This document shows, one piece after another, positions 45,893-54,659 of a DNA stretch of 64,000 bases. Under the pieces are notes generated by a model. It saw only the letters and a program-made list of their open reading frames with translations. It did no database searches and had not been told where the DNA came from. The first letter of the stretch is position 1, and every line of letters starts with the position of its first letter. The position numbers were made by a program, and so were the translations under genes. Source of the stretch: Candidatus Ferrigenium bremense (GTDB lineage: Bacteria > Pseudomonadota > Gammaproteobacteria > Burkholderiales > Gallionellaceae); the NCBI GenBank assembly GCA_019449635.1, contig JAGRPI010000003.1, positions 1 to 64,000 of the forward strand, read 5' to 3'.

Positions 45893-46063
45893 TTGCTGGT
45901 TAAAATGCGCAAGATTATACAAAGCCACGCTGCCTGTACTATTATGCATATGCGGACAGATGAAAAAACGTGATTCACAATTAATCAATTGGTTATGAAG
46001 AATACTCACGCCTCACTATTTTTAATAATACGGACCGGTGCGTCCGTCTAATAACTGTTGGGC
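45893..46063 (+). other. attI region with candidate cassette promoter
   Basis: TTGCTG (45893-45898), 17 bases, TATACA (45916-45921) may be the cassette promoter. GTTGGGC at 46057-46063 is the recombination core where cassette 1 joins attI (cut after the G). The stretch is AT-rich. The exact attI boundaries cannot be set by eye. Confidence 0.7.
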
Positions 46064-46069
46064 ATCATC

Positions 46070-46513
46070 ATGAAATTTAGGCTTCCTTTCCTGATCGCGA
46101 TAGTGTTCGCTGTTGCAGCATGTGACCCTGCGGCCACTACTCGTCTGCTCATTCGACCTGTCTCGCCCGCCTCAGAGGATTCACAAGCTTCCATTGGGTT
46201 GCAGCAAGTCGAGCTTATCGGCACACTTCTTCAGGCAAGGGGATTTACGAAAAAATCGTATGAAAATCCTCATGTGCCAGCCGAGGATCAAAAAAGCATT
46301 CTTACCGATTGCGGGCATCTCTCATATTGGATGCGAGAAGTAAACCATCACACCATGTGGGCTCATGTGTGCTTAAAAAATGATGGTGTGCTGGTTTCGC
46401 TTGTTGATTATCTTAGCGTTACAGCGCCCCCCGCCACTCAAGCTCTAGCAAAAGAACTGGCAGCAGAAATTTCTACTTTCATTAAAAATGTCCGCCTTGA
46501 GGTCAGCCAATGA
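46070..46513 (+). CDS. Cassette 1: small lipoprotein
   Basis: A 147-residue lipoprotein of unknown family. The signal MKFRLPFLIAIVFAVAAC has a lipobox ending at C18. The mature part has QVELIGTLLQARGFTKKSYE, DCGHLSYWMREVNHHTMWAH and PATQALAKELAAEISTFI, a mixed alpha/beta protein. It starts 7 bases inside the cassette and ends one base before attC1, the tight packing typical of cassettes. The function is unknown. Confidence 0.8.
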   Translation: MKFRLPFLIAIVFAVAACDPAATTRLLIRPVSPASEDSQASIGLQQVELIGTLLQARGFTKKSYENPHVPAEDQKSILTDCGHLSYWMREVNHHTMWAHVCLKNDGVLVSLVDYLSVTAPPATQALAKELAAEISTFIKNVRLEVSQ

Positions 46514-46514
46514 T

Positions 46515-46574
46515 GCCCAACCCTACAGTCAAGCGGGACGCGCCTACGGCGCGCCCCTTACTTTCACGTTGGGC
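46515..46574 (+). repeat. attC site 1 (60 bp)
   Basis: GCCCAAC (46515-46521) and GTTGGGC (46568-46574) are the outer R'' and R' cores. Between them lie the inner arms AAGCGGGACGCGCC and GGCGCGCCCCTTACTT, forming the imperfect hairpin IntI recognises. It ends cassette 1. Confidence 0.93.
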
Positions 46575-46589
46575 ATCAGGAGAACGCCC

Positions 46590-46841
46590 TTGAGCAACGA
46601 TGCCAATTTTCTTCTTAGCTTTGAACTTACCACCGATGGTGATGAGTTGGTAGTCCACGGCGATGTTGCGGGATTTCACGCCTTGGCACGCCATATTGAA
46701 CAGTTAATCTCGCATACGCCGCCTGACTCAATGGAGCATGCCCATTTGAAAACCCCAGCCTGGGGCGGAAGCGAACTTTCCGCCGAGGGCCAAGGCGGTA
46801 ACCCCATCAACCACGTTCGGCTAGTGTGCTGGAAGAAATAG
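46590..46841 (+). CDS. Cassette 2: Imm32-like immunity protein
   Basis: An 83-residue protein starting at TTG (46590) with AGGAG at 46578. It reads LSFELTTDGDELVVHGDVAG, then FHALARHIEQLI, HAHLKTPAWGGSELSAEGQG and NPINHVRLVCWK. This matches the Imm32 pattern: GD-G-L--LA, HxHL, WGG-ELS, INH. Imm32 proteins protect against polymorphic toxins. No cognate toxin is visible in the window, so it may be an orphan immunity cassette. Confidence 0.75.
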   Translation: MSNDANFLLSFELTTDGDELVVHGDVAGFHALARHIEQLISHTPPDSMEHAHLKTPAWGGSELSAEGQGGNPINHVRLVCWKK

Positions 46842-46886
46842 GCATGTTTCGCATTCGCTGGCAACCGCTGTCATGAGTCATCTGCT

Positions 46887-46949
46887 GCCCAACCCGCCGG
46901 TCGAGTGGGACGCCGCAAAAGCGCGGCGCCCCTCACCTTCACGTTGAAT
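46887..46949 (+). repeat. attC site 2 (63 bp)
   Basis: GCCCAAC (46887-46893) pairs with GTTGAAT (46943-46949), which still fits the GTTRRRY core though it no longer mirrors the R'' site fully. The inner arms GAGTGGGACGCCGC and GCGGCGCCCCTCACCTTC share length and sequence with attC1. Confidence 0.88.
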
Positions 46950-47170
46950 GTCCGGTATTGATTGGGTAGCAGAATAAATTCTGTTCCGGTCGGAAGGTCC
47001 GCTTCGGCCGAGAAGCAGAAGTTCAGAATCGCTCTGCCAGATGACCGTTCAGGGTCGAAAACTGCCCGTCACCTTCGCTAACTGCCTGCCTGAAAGCGGA
47101 TGTTCAAGGCAATAAAATGGCAGATTCCCAGTACCCGGATTTATCTTTGGGCGCGCCAATAAAAATTGGA
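46950..47170. other. Non-coding end of the cassette array
   Basis: Between attC2 and the metK terminator I see no convincing gene or attC. Short words such as CGGTCGGAAGGTCCGCTTCG suggest a decayed cassette, but nothing definite. Confidence 0.4.
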
Positions 47171-47207
47171 ACAAAAACAAACGGCGCCTCAGGCGCCGTT
47201 TGTTTTA
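47170..47207 (-). terminator. metK terminator
   Basis: ACAAACGGCGCCT (47177-47189) pairs perfectly with AGGCGCCGTTTGT (47191-47203), flanked by A5 on the left and TTTT on the right, so it can act on both strands. It follows metK on the minus strand. Confidence 0.93.
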
Positions 47208-47226
47208 CAGCCGATGCTGCGCAGAA

Positions 47227-48405
<1,179 letters not shown>

Positions 48406-48467
48406 GGTTCTCCGTTCGATCACTATAAAAATTAATTAGGGCGCGCATTATAGCAAACCGGATTCAC

Positions 48468-49361
48468 ATGTTCGCCTTCCTCTTTAAAACCGTTTTCCGC
48501 CTGCTCGCTTTGCTGCCGCTGAGTGCGTTGCACAGTCTCGGCGCATTGCTCGGGCGGCTGACCTATGCGGCTTCCGTGCAGTATGCCGCGCGCACCCGGG
48601 AGAACCTGCGCCAGGCCGGGTTGACAGAGGATGAGGCTGCATACCGCAGCGTACTGTCCGCCACCATCGCCGAGGCGGGCAAAGGCATCACGGAGCTGGC
48701 GTGGGTCTGGGGACGGACGTATGACGAGGTGGTCGGCGCAGTGCAGGAATGCATCGGGCTGGAGCACATCATCGCGGCGCAGGAACGCGGCAAGGGCATC
48801 ATCTTCCTGACGCCGCATCTGGGCTGCTTCGAGATCTCCGCACTGTATGCCGCGCGGCGCGTGCCGATCACCGTGCTGTACCGCCCGCCCAAGCTCGGTT
48901 TCCTGGAAGGCGTGATGCGCGGCGGCCGCGAGCGCGGCCAGGCCAGGCTGGCGAAGGCCGACGTGAGCGGCGTGCGCCTGCTGTACAAGGCGCTCAAACG
49001 CGGCGAAGCGATCGGGCTGCTGCCCGACCAGGTACCCAGCCAGGGTGAGGGCGAGTGGGCGGATTTCTTCGGCCGCCCCGCCTACACGATGACTCTGGCC
49101 GGGCGCCTCGCGGAAAGCAGCGGCGCAACGGTGCTGATCACCTTCTCGGAACGCCTGCCGCACGGACAGGGCTATGTGATCCACGTCGAGCCGCTGGCGC
49201 TGGATTTTGCCGCACCCGTGCCGCAACAGGTCAACGCGGCATTGGAGCGCATGATTCGCGCCTGCCCGGCACAATACCTGTGGAGCTACAACCGCTACAA
49301 GATTCCACGGGGAGTATCCGCACCCACTCCCCACTCCCCGCTTTCTACTCCCGCATCATGA
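48468..49361 (+). CDS. Lipid A late acyltransferase (LpxL/HtrB family), copy 1
   Basis: A 297-residue inner-membrane acyltransferase adding a secondary acyl chain to Kdo-lipid IVA. It has a membrane anchor (LFKTVFRLLALLPLSALHSL), the HxxxxD/E motif as TPHLGCFE, VLYRPPKLGFLE and GLLPDQVPSQGEGEWADFFG. The last residues (SAPTPHSPLSTPAS) are encoded by a CCCACTCCCC-type repeat that overlaps the start of the next gene. The substrate position cannot be told from sequence. Confidence 0.93.
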   Translation: MFAFLFKTVFRLLALLPLSALHSLGALLGRLTYAASVQYAARTRENLRQAGLTEDEAAYRSVLSATIAEAGKGITELAWVWGRTYDEVVGAVQECIGLEHIIAAQERGKGIIFLTPHLGCFEISALYAARRVPITVLYRPPKLGFLEGVMRGGRERGQARLAKADVSGVRLLYKALKRGEAIGLLPDQVPSQGEGEWADFFGRPAYTMTLAGRLAESSGATVLITFSERLPHGQGYVIHVEPLALDFAAPVPQQVNAALERMIRACPAQYLWSYNRYKIPRGVSAPTPHSPLSTPAS

Positions 49362-50230
49362 TGACCAGAATCGGCATTTTCCTGATGTGGCTGCTGCATT
49401 TCCTGCCATTGCCGCTGCTGGCTCAGTTGGGCAATGCGCTCGGCCTGTTGCTGTACTGGTTCGCGGCGGAGCGGCGTCATGTCGCGGCGACCAATTTGCG
49501 CCTGTGCTTCCCCGAGCTGACCGAGGCGGAGCGCAGGGTGCTGGCGAGGAAGAATTTCCAGGCATTCGCGCGCAGCTTCCTGGAGCGCAGCCTCCTGTGG
49601 TGGAGCCCGGCGTCCCGTATTCAGGGCTACATCCGCGTGGAAGGACTGGAGCACTACACCGCGGCGCAGGCGCGCGGCCCGGTGATCCTGCTCGCGCCGC
49701 ACTTCGTCGCGCTGGATGTCGGCGGTTCGTGGATGATCCAGCATGTCGACCTGGTCAGTGTGTATTCCAGCCAGAAGAATCCGCTGTTCCACAAGATGCT
49801 GTTGCACGGGCGCTCGCGTTTCGGCGCGCAGAAACTGTATGTGCGCCAGCAGGGCCTGCGCCCGGTCATCAAGGCGATGCGCGAGCGGCGCCCGTTCTAT
49901 TACTTGCCGGACCAGGACCTCGCGACCAAGGACGGCGTGTTCGTGCCGTTCTTCGGCGTGCTCGCCGCGACGCTGACCACCGTGCCGCGCCTCGCCGAAA
50001 TGACCGGCGCGCAGGTGGTGCCGTGCATCAGCAAACTGCTGCCCGGCGGCAAGGGCTATGAGGTACGCTTCTACCCGGCTTGGGAGAATTACCCGGCCGG
50101 CGACGTGACTGCCGACACGCGGCGCATGAACGAATTCATCGAGCAGCGCGTGCGCGAGATGCCGGAGCAGTATTTCTGGCTGCACAAACGCTTCAAGACG
50201 CGGCCGGAAGGCGAAGAGAAATTCTATTGA
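49358..50230 (+). CDS. Lipid A late acyltransferase (LpxL/HtrB family), copy 2
   Basis: A 290-residue paralogue of the preceding gene: membrane anchor (IGIFLMWLLHFLPLPLLAQL), FPELTEAERRVLARKNFQAF, HxxxxD as APHFVALD, SVYSSQKNPLFHKML and LPDQDLATKDGVFVPFFGV. It starts in ATGATGA at 49358, overlapping the stop of copy 1, so the two are co-translated. Two such genes would give a hexa-acylated lipid A. Confidence 0.93.
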   Translation: MMTRIGIFLMWLLHFLPLPLLAQLGNALGLLLYWFAAERRHVAATNLRLCFPELTEAERRVLARKNFQAFARSFLERSLLWWSPASRIQGYIRVEGLEHYTAAQARGPVILLAPHFVALDVGGSWMIQHVDLVSVYSSQKNPLFHKMLLHGRSRFGAQKLYVRQQGLRPVIKAMRERRPFYYLPDQDLATKDGVFVPFFGVLAATLTTVPRLAEMTGAQVVPCISKLLPGGKGYEVRFYPAWENYPAGDVTADTRRMNEFIEQRVREMPEQYFWLHKRFKTRPEGEEKFY

Positions 50231-50232
50231 AA

Positions 50233-50320
50233 ACCCCTCTCCCTAACCCTCTCCCCCAAGGGGAGAGGGAATAATCAACTCCCCTCTCCCGCTAGCGTGA
50301 GAGGGGTTGGGGGAGAGGGC
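50233..50320. repeat. Two CCCTCTCCC palindromes between acyltransferase 2 and ubiD
   Basis: CCCTCTCCCC (50247-50256) pairs with GGGGAGAGGG (50260-50269). CCCCTCTCCCGC (50281-50292) pairs with GCGTGAGAGGGG (50294-50305) except at one base, followed by TTGGGGGAGAGGG. Confidence 0.92.
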
Positions 50321-50338
50321 CTGCAAAAGGGACTGCCC

Positions 50339-51802
50339 ATGAAATACCAAGACCTGCGCGACTTCATCGCTCAACTGGAAAAGCTCGGCGAGCTCAGGCG
50401 CGTGTCCGCGCCGGTCTCGCCGCATCTGGAGATGACCGAGATCTGCGACCGCGTGTTGCGCGCTCAGGGGCCGGCGGTGCTGTTCGAGCATCCGGCCGGG
50501 CACAAGATGCCGGTGCTGGCCAACCTGTTCGGCACGCCGCGCCGCGTCGCGCTGGGCATGGGCGAAGAGAGCACGCAGGCGCTGCGCGAGGTCGGCAAGC
50601 TGCTCGCCTTCCTGAAAGAGCCGGAACCGCCCAAGGGGTGGAAGGACGCGTGGGAAAAATGGCCGGCGCTGAAGCAAGTGCTCACCATGCAGCCCAAAGT
50701 GGTTTCTTCAGGGCCGTGCCAGGAGACCGTATGGGAAGGCGCGGAGGTGGACCTGGGCAGGTTGCCGATCCAGCATTGCTGGCCGGGCGACGTGGCGCCG
50801 CTCATCACCTGGGGGCTGGTGGTCACGCGCGGCCCGAACAAGCCGCGCCAGAACCTCGGCATCTACCGACAGCAGGTGATCGGCCCGAACCAGACCATCA
50901 TGCGCTGGCTGGCGCATCGCGGCGGCGCGCTGGACTTTCGCGACCACTGCGAAAAAACCCCGGGGCAGCCGTTCCCGGTCGCGGTGGTGATCGGCGCCGA
51001 CCCGGCGACCATCCTCGGCGCGGTCACGCCGGTACCCGACACGCTGTCCGAATACCAGTTCGCCGGTCTGTTGCGCGGCAGCAAGACCGAACTGGTGAAA
51101 TGTCTTGGTTCTGATCTGCAAGTGCCCGCTTCCGCCGAGATCGTGCTGGAAGGCGTGATCCATCCCGGCGAGGCCGCGCTGGAAGGTCCGTACGGCGACC
51201 ACACCGGCTATTACAATGAGCAGGACAAGTTTCCGGTGTTCACCATCCAGCGCATCACCATGCGCTCCAATCCGATCTACCACTCCACCTACACCGGCAA
51301 GCCGCCCGACGAACCGGCGATGCTCGGCGTGGCGCTCAACGAAGTATTCGTGCCGCTGCTGCAGAAGCAGTTTCCGGAGATCGTGGATTTCTACCTGCCG
51401 CCGGAGGGGTGCAGCTACCGCATGGCGATCGTGTCGATCAAGAAGCAATATCCGGGGCACGCCAAGCGCGTGATGTTCGGCATCTGGAGCTTCCTGCGCC
51501 AGTTCATGTACACCAAGTTCATCGTCGTGACGGACGACGACATCGATATCCGCGACTGGAAGGAAGTCATCTGGGCGATCACCACGCGCGTCGATCCGGT
51601 GCGCGACACGCTGCTGGTGGACAACACGCCGATCGACTACCTGGATTTCGCCAGCCCGGTGCCGGGGCTGGGCGGCAAGATGGGGCTGGACGCGACCAAC
51701 AAGTGGTCGGGCGAAACGCAGCGCGAGTGGGGCACGCCGATCGTCATGGACGCGGCGGTGAAGGCGAAGGTGGATGCGATGTGGGGCGAGCTGGGGCTGT
51801 AG
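50339..51802 (+). CDS. ubiD: UbiD, 3-octaprenyl-4-hydroxybenzoate carboxy-lyase
   Basis: A 487-residue prenyl-FMN-dependent decarboxylase of ubiquinone synthesis. It has [89 protein letters not shown] and [19 protein letters not shown]. The ATG at 50339 is chosen; an upstream in-frame start at 50297 lies inside the repeat. The 51803-52026 gap after it holds no recognisable gene. Confidence 0.96.
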   Translation: MKYQDLRDFIAQLEKLGELRRVSAPVSPHLEMTEICDRVLRAQGPAVLFEHPAGHKMPVLANLFGTPRRVALGMGEESTQALREVGKLLAFLKEPEPPKGWKDAWEKWPALKQVLTMQPKVVSSGPCQETVWEGAEVDLGRLPIQHCWPGDVAPLITWGLVVTRGPNKPRQNLGIYRQQVIGPNQTIMRWLAHRGGALDFRDHCEKTPGQPFPVAVVIGADPATILGAVTPVPDTLSEYQFAGLLRGSKTELVKCLGSDLQVPASAEIVLEGVIHPGEAALEGPYGDHTGYYNEQDKFPVFTIQRITMRSNPIYHSTYTGKPPDEPAMLGVALNEVFVPLLQKQFPEIVDFYLPPEGCSYRMAIVSIKKQYPGHAKRVMFGIWSFLRQFMYTKFIVVTDDDIDIRDWKEVIWAITTRVDPVRDTLLVDNTPIDYLDFASPVPGLGGKMGLDATNKWSGETQREWGTPIVMDAAVKAKVDAMWGELGL

Positions 51803-52026
51803 GAATGCAGGGCGGATTGGCATGGCGTTAACCGATGACTTAGCGAGCGTTGTTTGATCGCTTAGTCAGAGGGCCATGCAAAGCTATCCGCCGGATGAGA
51901 TACATCGTGCGGCGCAATGCCCTTCGGTGATTGCGCCCTTGTATTATCCCATCGCAGTGAATTCGATGGAATGGTTGCCATCGAAACCGTGTAGTAACTC
52001 TTGAGAGGCATCTCAAGAACGAGTCA

Positions 52027-53886
52027 TTAGTAATTTTGTGCTTGAACAAGGTCGGCGGCATAACTGGCATAGTCAAAGGGGTTGTCATTGACCAGCAAAC
52101 GGCCGCTATTAAGTGCCGCGAGGGTACGCTTCCGTAACCCGTTATCCTGGGTTGTTCTCGCCCACTCCAGGCTTGCCGACAGGAGTGTGGCAGAGGCAGA
52201 CGGCAAGGCGCCGTCAGGGAGCGCCGCTACGGCAGACTCGATCGGCAGCAGGGGGCGCTGCTCCAGACGCCAACCGGTCTTCTCATCATAGAAGCGGTGC
52301 CACGCCTCGCCGATGAGCCGCCCGGCCAAACGGCTATCTTCCTCGCTGTGGTTCACATGTGACCAGGCCAACAGCCCTTTGGCCGTCAGGGCGTAGTCTT
52401 CCAGGGTGCCTTCGGCACTTTGTCCGGGTTTCCAGGTGTGCAGCCGGTGCAACTGCTTTCCATCCCATAGGGTCTGCACCAGGTAATCGCGAAGGTGCTG
52501 ACCGGCGCGGCGGTATGTTTTTCCATTCGGCAATTGTGTGCCCTGCGCCAGGGCGGCGAGCGCAAGGCCATTCAATCCTGCAAGTTGTTTTCCGTCATGC
52601 GGCAGCACCCGTGCGTTGCGCGCATCAAGCAATTTTTTCCGTGCCTGTTGCAATAGTTGTTTCACCACATTTGGATTGACTCCGAGCGCCGCCGCAACTT
52701 GCTGGGCAGACTGGGTGTCCCGTGGCAAATGCGCCCCCTTCCGTTGGGGGGCATTCTCCAAATCCCAAGCCAGGTTGAGTGCGCGAAACTCGGCTGGCGT
52801 CAACAGGGCTTCAAGCTCGGAGCGATTCCACAGGTAATACTCTCCCTCGCGCATGGATTCACCGACTGCCGCAAGGCTGGACATCATCCCGCCCTCCGGG
52901 CCGGACAGTTCGCGCAACATGAAATCAAGGGTCTCTTGCCCAATCTGTCCATACTCGGGCCGTTCGAAAATCTGCGCAGCCTGCAGATACAAAATGGCAA
53001 GCTGGGCATTGTCGTAAAGCATTTTCTCGAAGTGGGGTTCCTGCCAATTGCGATCCGTCGTGTAGCGGAAGAAACCGCCGCCCAGATGATCGCGCAGCCC
53101 GCCGCTCGCCATATGATCCAGAGTCAAAATCAGGAAGTTTCCGAGCGGCGCTTCCCGGGTTCTGCTGTAAGCGAAAAGGAGCGCCTGCAATTGCGGAGTT
53201 GCCGGAAATTTGCTTTGTTTGCCAAAGCCGCCGGCCTCCCCGTCAGACGCCGCCAATGCCTGACTTATGAATGCGGCGGTTGATGTCTCGTCTGCCTCTT
53301 TCTCCAGCACGTCGGATGCCGGAGGCAGGGGTTGTCTGTGTGCCGCGGCAGCCTGTTGCGCGCGCGCGGCCAAATCCTTGCTGTCCTTTTTCCATTCACC
53401 GGCCAGTTCCAGCAGCATCGGTTCAAACTCTGCAGGCGGGGCATACACTGTTCCTGCCAGCGGATAACCATCGGGGGTGAGGAACACTTGCAACGGCCAG
53501 CCGGCATAGCCGAGAGCGCGATTCAAGAATTCCATGAATTGTGCATCGAGGGCAGGCTGCAGCTCGCTGTCGATCAATACCGGAATGAAGTTATGGTTGA
53601 TCAAGGCTGCAATGCGCGGATTGAGATAGTTCTCACGCTGCATCACATGGCACCAGTAACATGAAAAATTGCCGCTGGAAACAAACAGCAGCTTGCCCTC
53701 GCGCCGTGCCTCGTCAATGGCTTCCTGGCCCCACAGGCGCCATGCCACCGGGTCTGTGGCATGCATCGCAAGGTATGGCGAAGGATGGCTGCTGAGCGCA
53801 TTTGCCGTTTTGCCAAGCGATGCCGTGCTCATCACCGCCAACAGGCAGCAGAGGATGAAACGTATTAAAGTGATTCGAGCGGTCAT
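52027..53886 (-). CDS. Exported DUF255/YyaL-type thioredoxin-like protein
   Basis: A 619-residue protein with a signal peptide (ITLIRFILCCLLAVMSTASL). The N-terminal thioredoxin-like DUF255 domain (residues 30-160) has HPSPYLAMHATDPVAWRLWG, SSGNFSCYWCHVMQRENYLN (CxxC) and AGWPLQVFLTPDGYP. Residues 200-600 form an alpha/alpha barrel (GGFGKQSKFPATPQL, GGLRDHLGGGFFRYTTDRNW, PHFEKMLYDNAQLA) like SSP411/YyaL. Most relatives are cytosolic, so the signal peptide is notable. The function is unproven; a redox or sugar-epimerase role has been suggested for the family. Confidence 0.85.
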   Translation of the reverse strand: MTARITLIRFILCCLLAVMSTASLGKTANALSSHPSPYLAMHATDPVAWRLWGQEAIDEARREGKLLFVSSGNFSCYWCHVMQRENYLNPRIAALINHNFIPVLIDSELQPALDAQFMEFLNRALGYAGWPLQVFLTPDGYPLAGTVYAPPAEFEPMLLELAGEWKKDSKDLAARAQQAAAAHRQPLPPASDVLEKEADETSTAAFISQALAASDGEAGGFGKQSKFPATPQLQALLFAYSRTREAPLGNFLILTLDHMASGGLRDHLGGGFFRYTTDRNWQEPHFEKMLYDNAQLAILYLQAAQIFERPEYGQIGQETLDFMLRELSGPEGGMMSSLAAVGESMREGEYYLWNRSELEALLTPAEFRALNLAWDLENAPQRKGAHLPRDTQSAQQVAAALGVNPNVVKQLLQQARKKLLDARNARVLPHDGKQLAGLNGLALAALAQGTQLPNGKTYRRAGQHLRDYLVQTLWDGKQLHRLHTWKPGQSAEGTLEDYALTAKGLLAWSHVNHSEEDSRLAGRLIGEAWHRFYDEKTGWRLEQRPLLPIESAVAALPDGALPSASATLLSASLEWARTTQDNGLRKRTLAALNSGRLLVNDNPFDYASYAADLVQAQNY

Positions 53887-54000
53887 TGTGTTGGCGTAGT
53901 GATGCTATTGCATCCCGTCCTCCCGGCTATCAGTTAATCGAAGTTGCGTTTCATCCTTGAATTCGTCCTGGATCATGGCGGCTCCAAGAGTCTCAATCCT

Positions 54001-54651
54001 TCAGCCTGCAATCTCTATGAGAGATGTTTTTTCCGTGACTGCTTTGTGCTGTGATTGCACCAGGATTGCCTTGGGTTCCACGATGCATGCTTCGCGGCAC
54101 AGGGCGCAGCCTACGCAAAGCTGCGGGACGATGTAGGGCTTGCACTGATTCCATACCAATGCGCCCGGCACCGGGCAGATGTGGGCACAGGCTCCGCACT
54201 CCGGCCCGGTATGGGGCAGGCAAGTCTGCGTGTCAATGCGGACATCGGCCAGCCGCGGCGGCGGCGGACTTTCCACTTCTGGTGCTCCTTCCGGAGGCTC
54301 TTCTCGGAGAGGAAGTTTCAACGCTCCCGGTTCACAGGCGGCAACACAGGGCCAGCCTGCACAAAGATGGCAGGCCTTGTTCAAAAGATCCAGCACGGGA
54401 GTTCCCGCTACTTTCAGTCCCCGCCGGTCCGCAAGGATTGTGATCGTGCCGTGCGGGCAGGCTCCTTTGCAGGCGCCACAACGTGTGCAGGCCAGCAGGA
54501 ATTGCAATTCGTCCAGCGCGAAAGGCGGGCGCATCCAGTTTGTTTCCTGTTCGATGACCTGCGCATCGGCAACCCGGACTGTAAAGTCGACTGTCTTGCG
54601 GACCAGGGTGCTAAAGAATGACCTGCGGGCCGTATCAATTCCGGTATCGCT
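54001..54651 (-). CDS. Four-cluster ferredoxin, NapF/NapG-like
   Basis: A 216-residue Fe-S protein with four cysteine groups: CTRCGACKGACP, CHLCAGWPCVAACEP, CLPHTGPECGACAHICP and CVGCALCREACI, the NapG/MauM layout. The N-terminus (ARRSFFSTLVRKTVDFTV) has two arginines but no clear signal sequence, so it may be cytosolic like NapF. The ATG at 54651 is 8 bases after the polyferredoxin stop, marking it as last gene of the Nap-type operon. It probably passes electrons to or from the membrane polyferredoxin. Confidence 0.82.
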   Translation of the reverse strand, partial: SDTGIDTARRSFFSTLVRKTVDFTVRVADAQVIEQETNWMRPPFALDELQFLLACTRCGACKGACPHGTITILADRRGLKVAGTPVLDLLNKACHLCAGWPCVAACEPGALKLPLREEPPEGAPEVESPPPPRLADVRIDTQTCLPHTGPECGACAHICPVPGALVWNQCKPYIVPQLCVGCALCREACIVEPKAILVQSQHKAVTEKTSLIEIAG

Positions 54652-54659
54652 CATGGTTG

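Noticed and set aside
48406-48467. SAM riboswitch ahead of metK
   Set aside because: The leader is only about 60 bases and none of the known SAM-aptamer motifs is visible.
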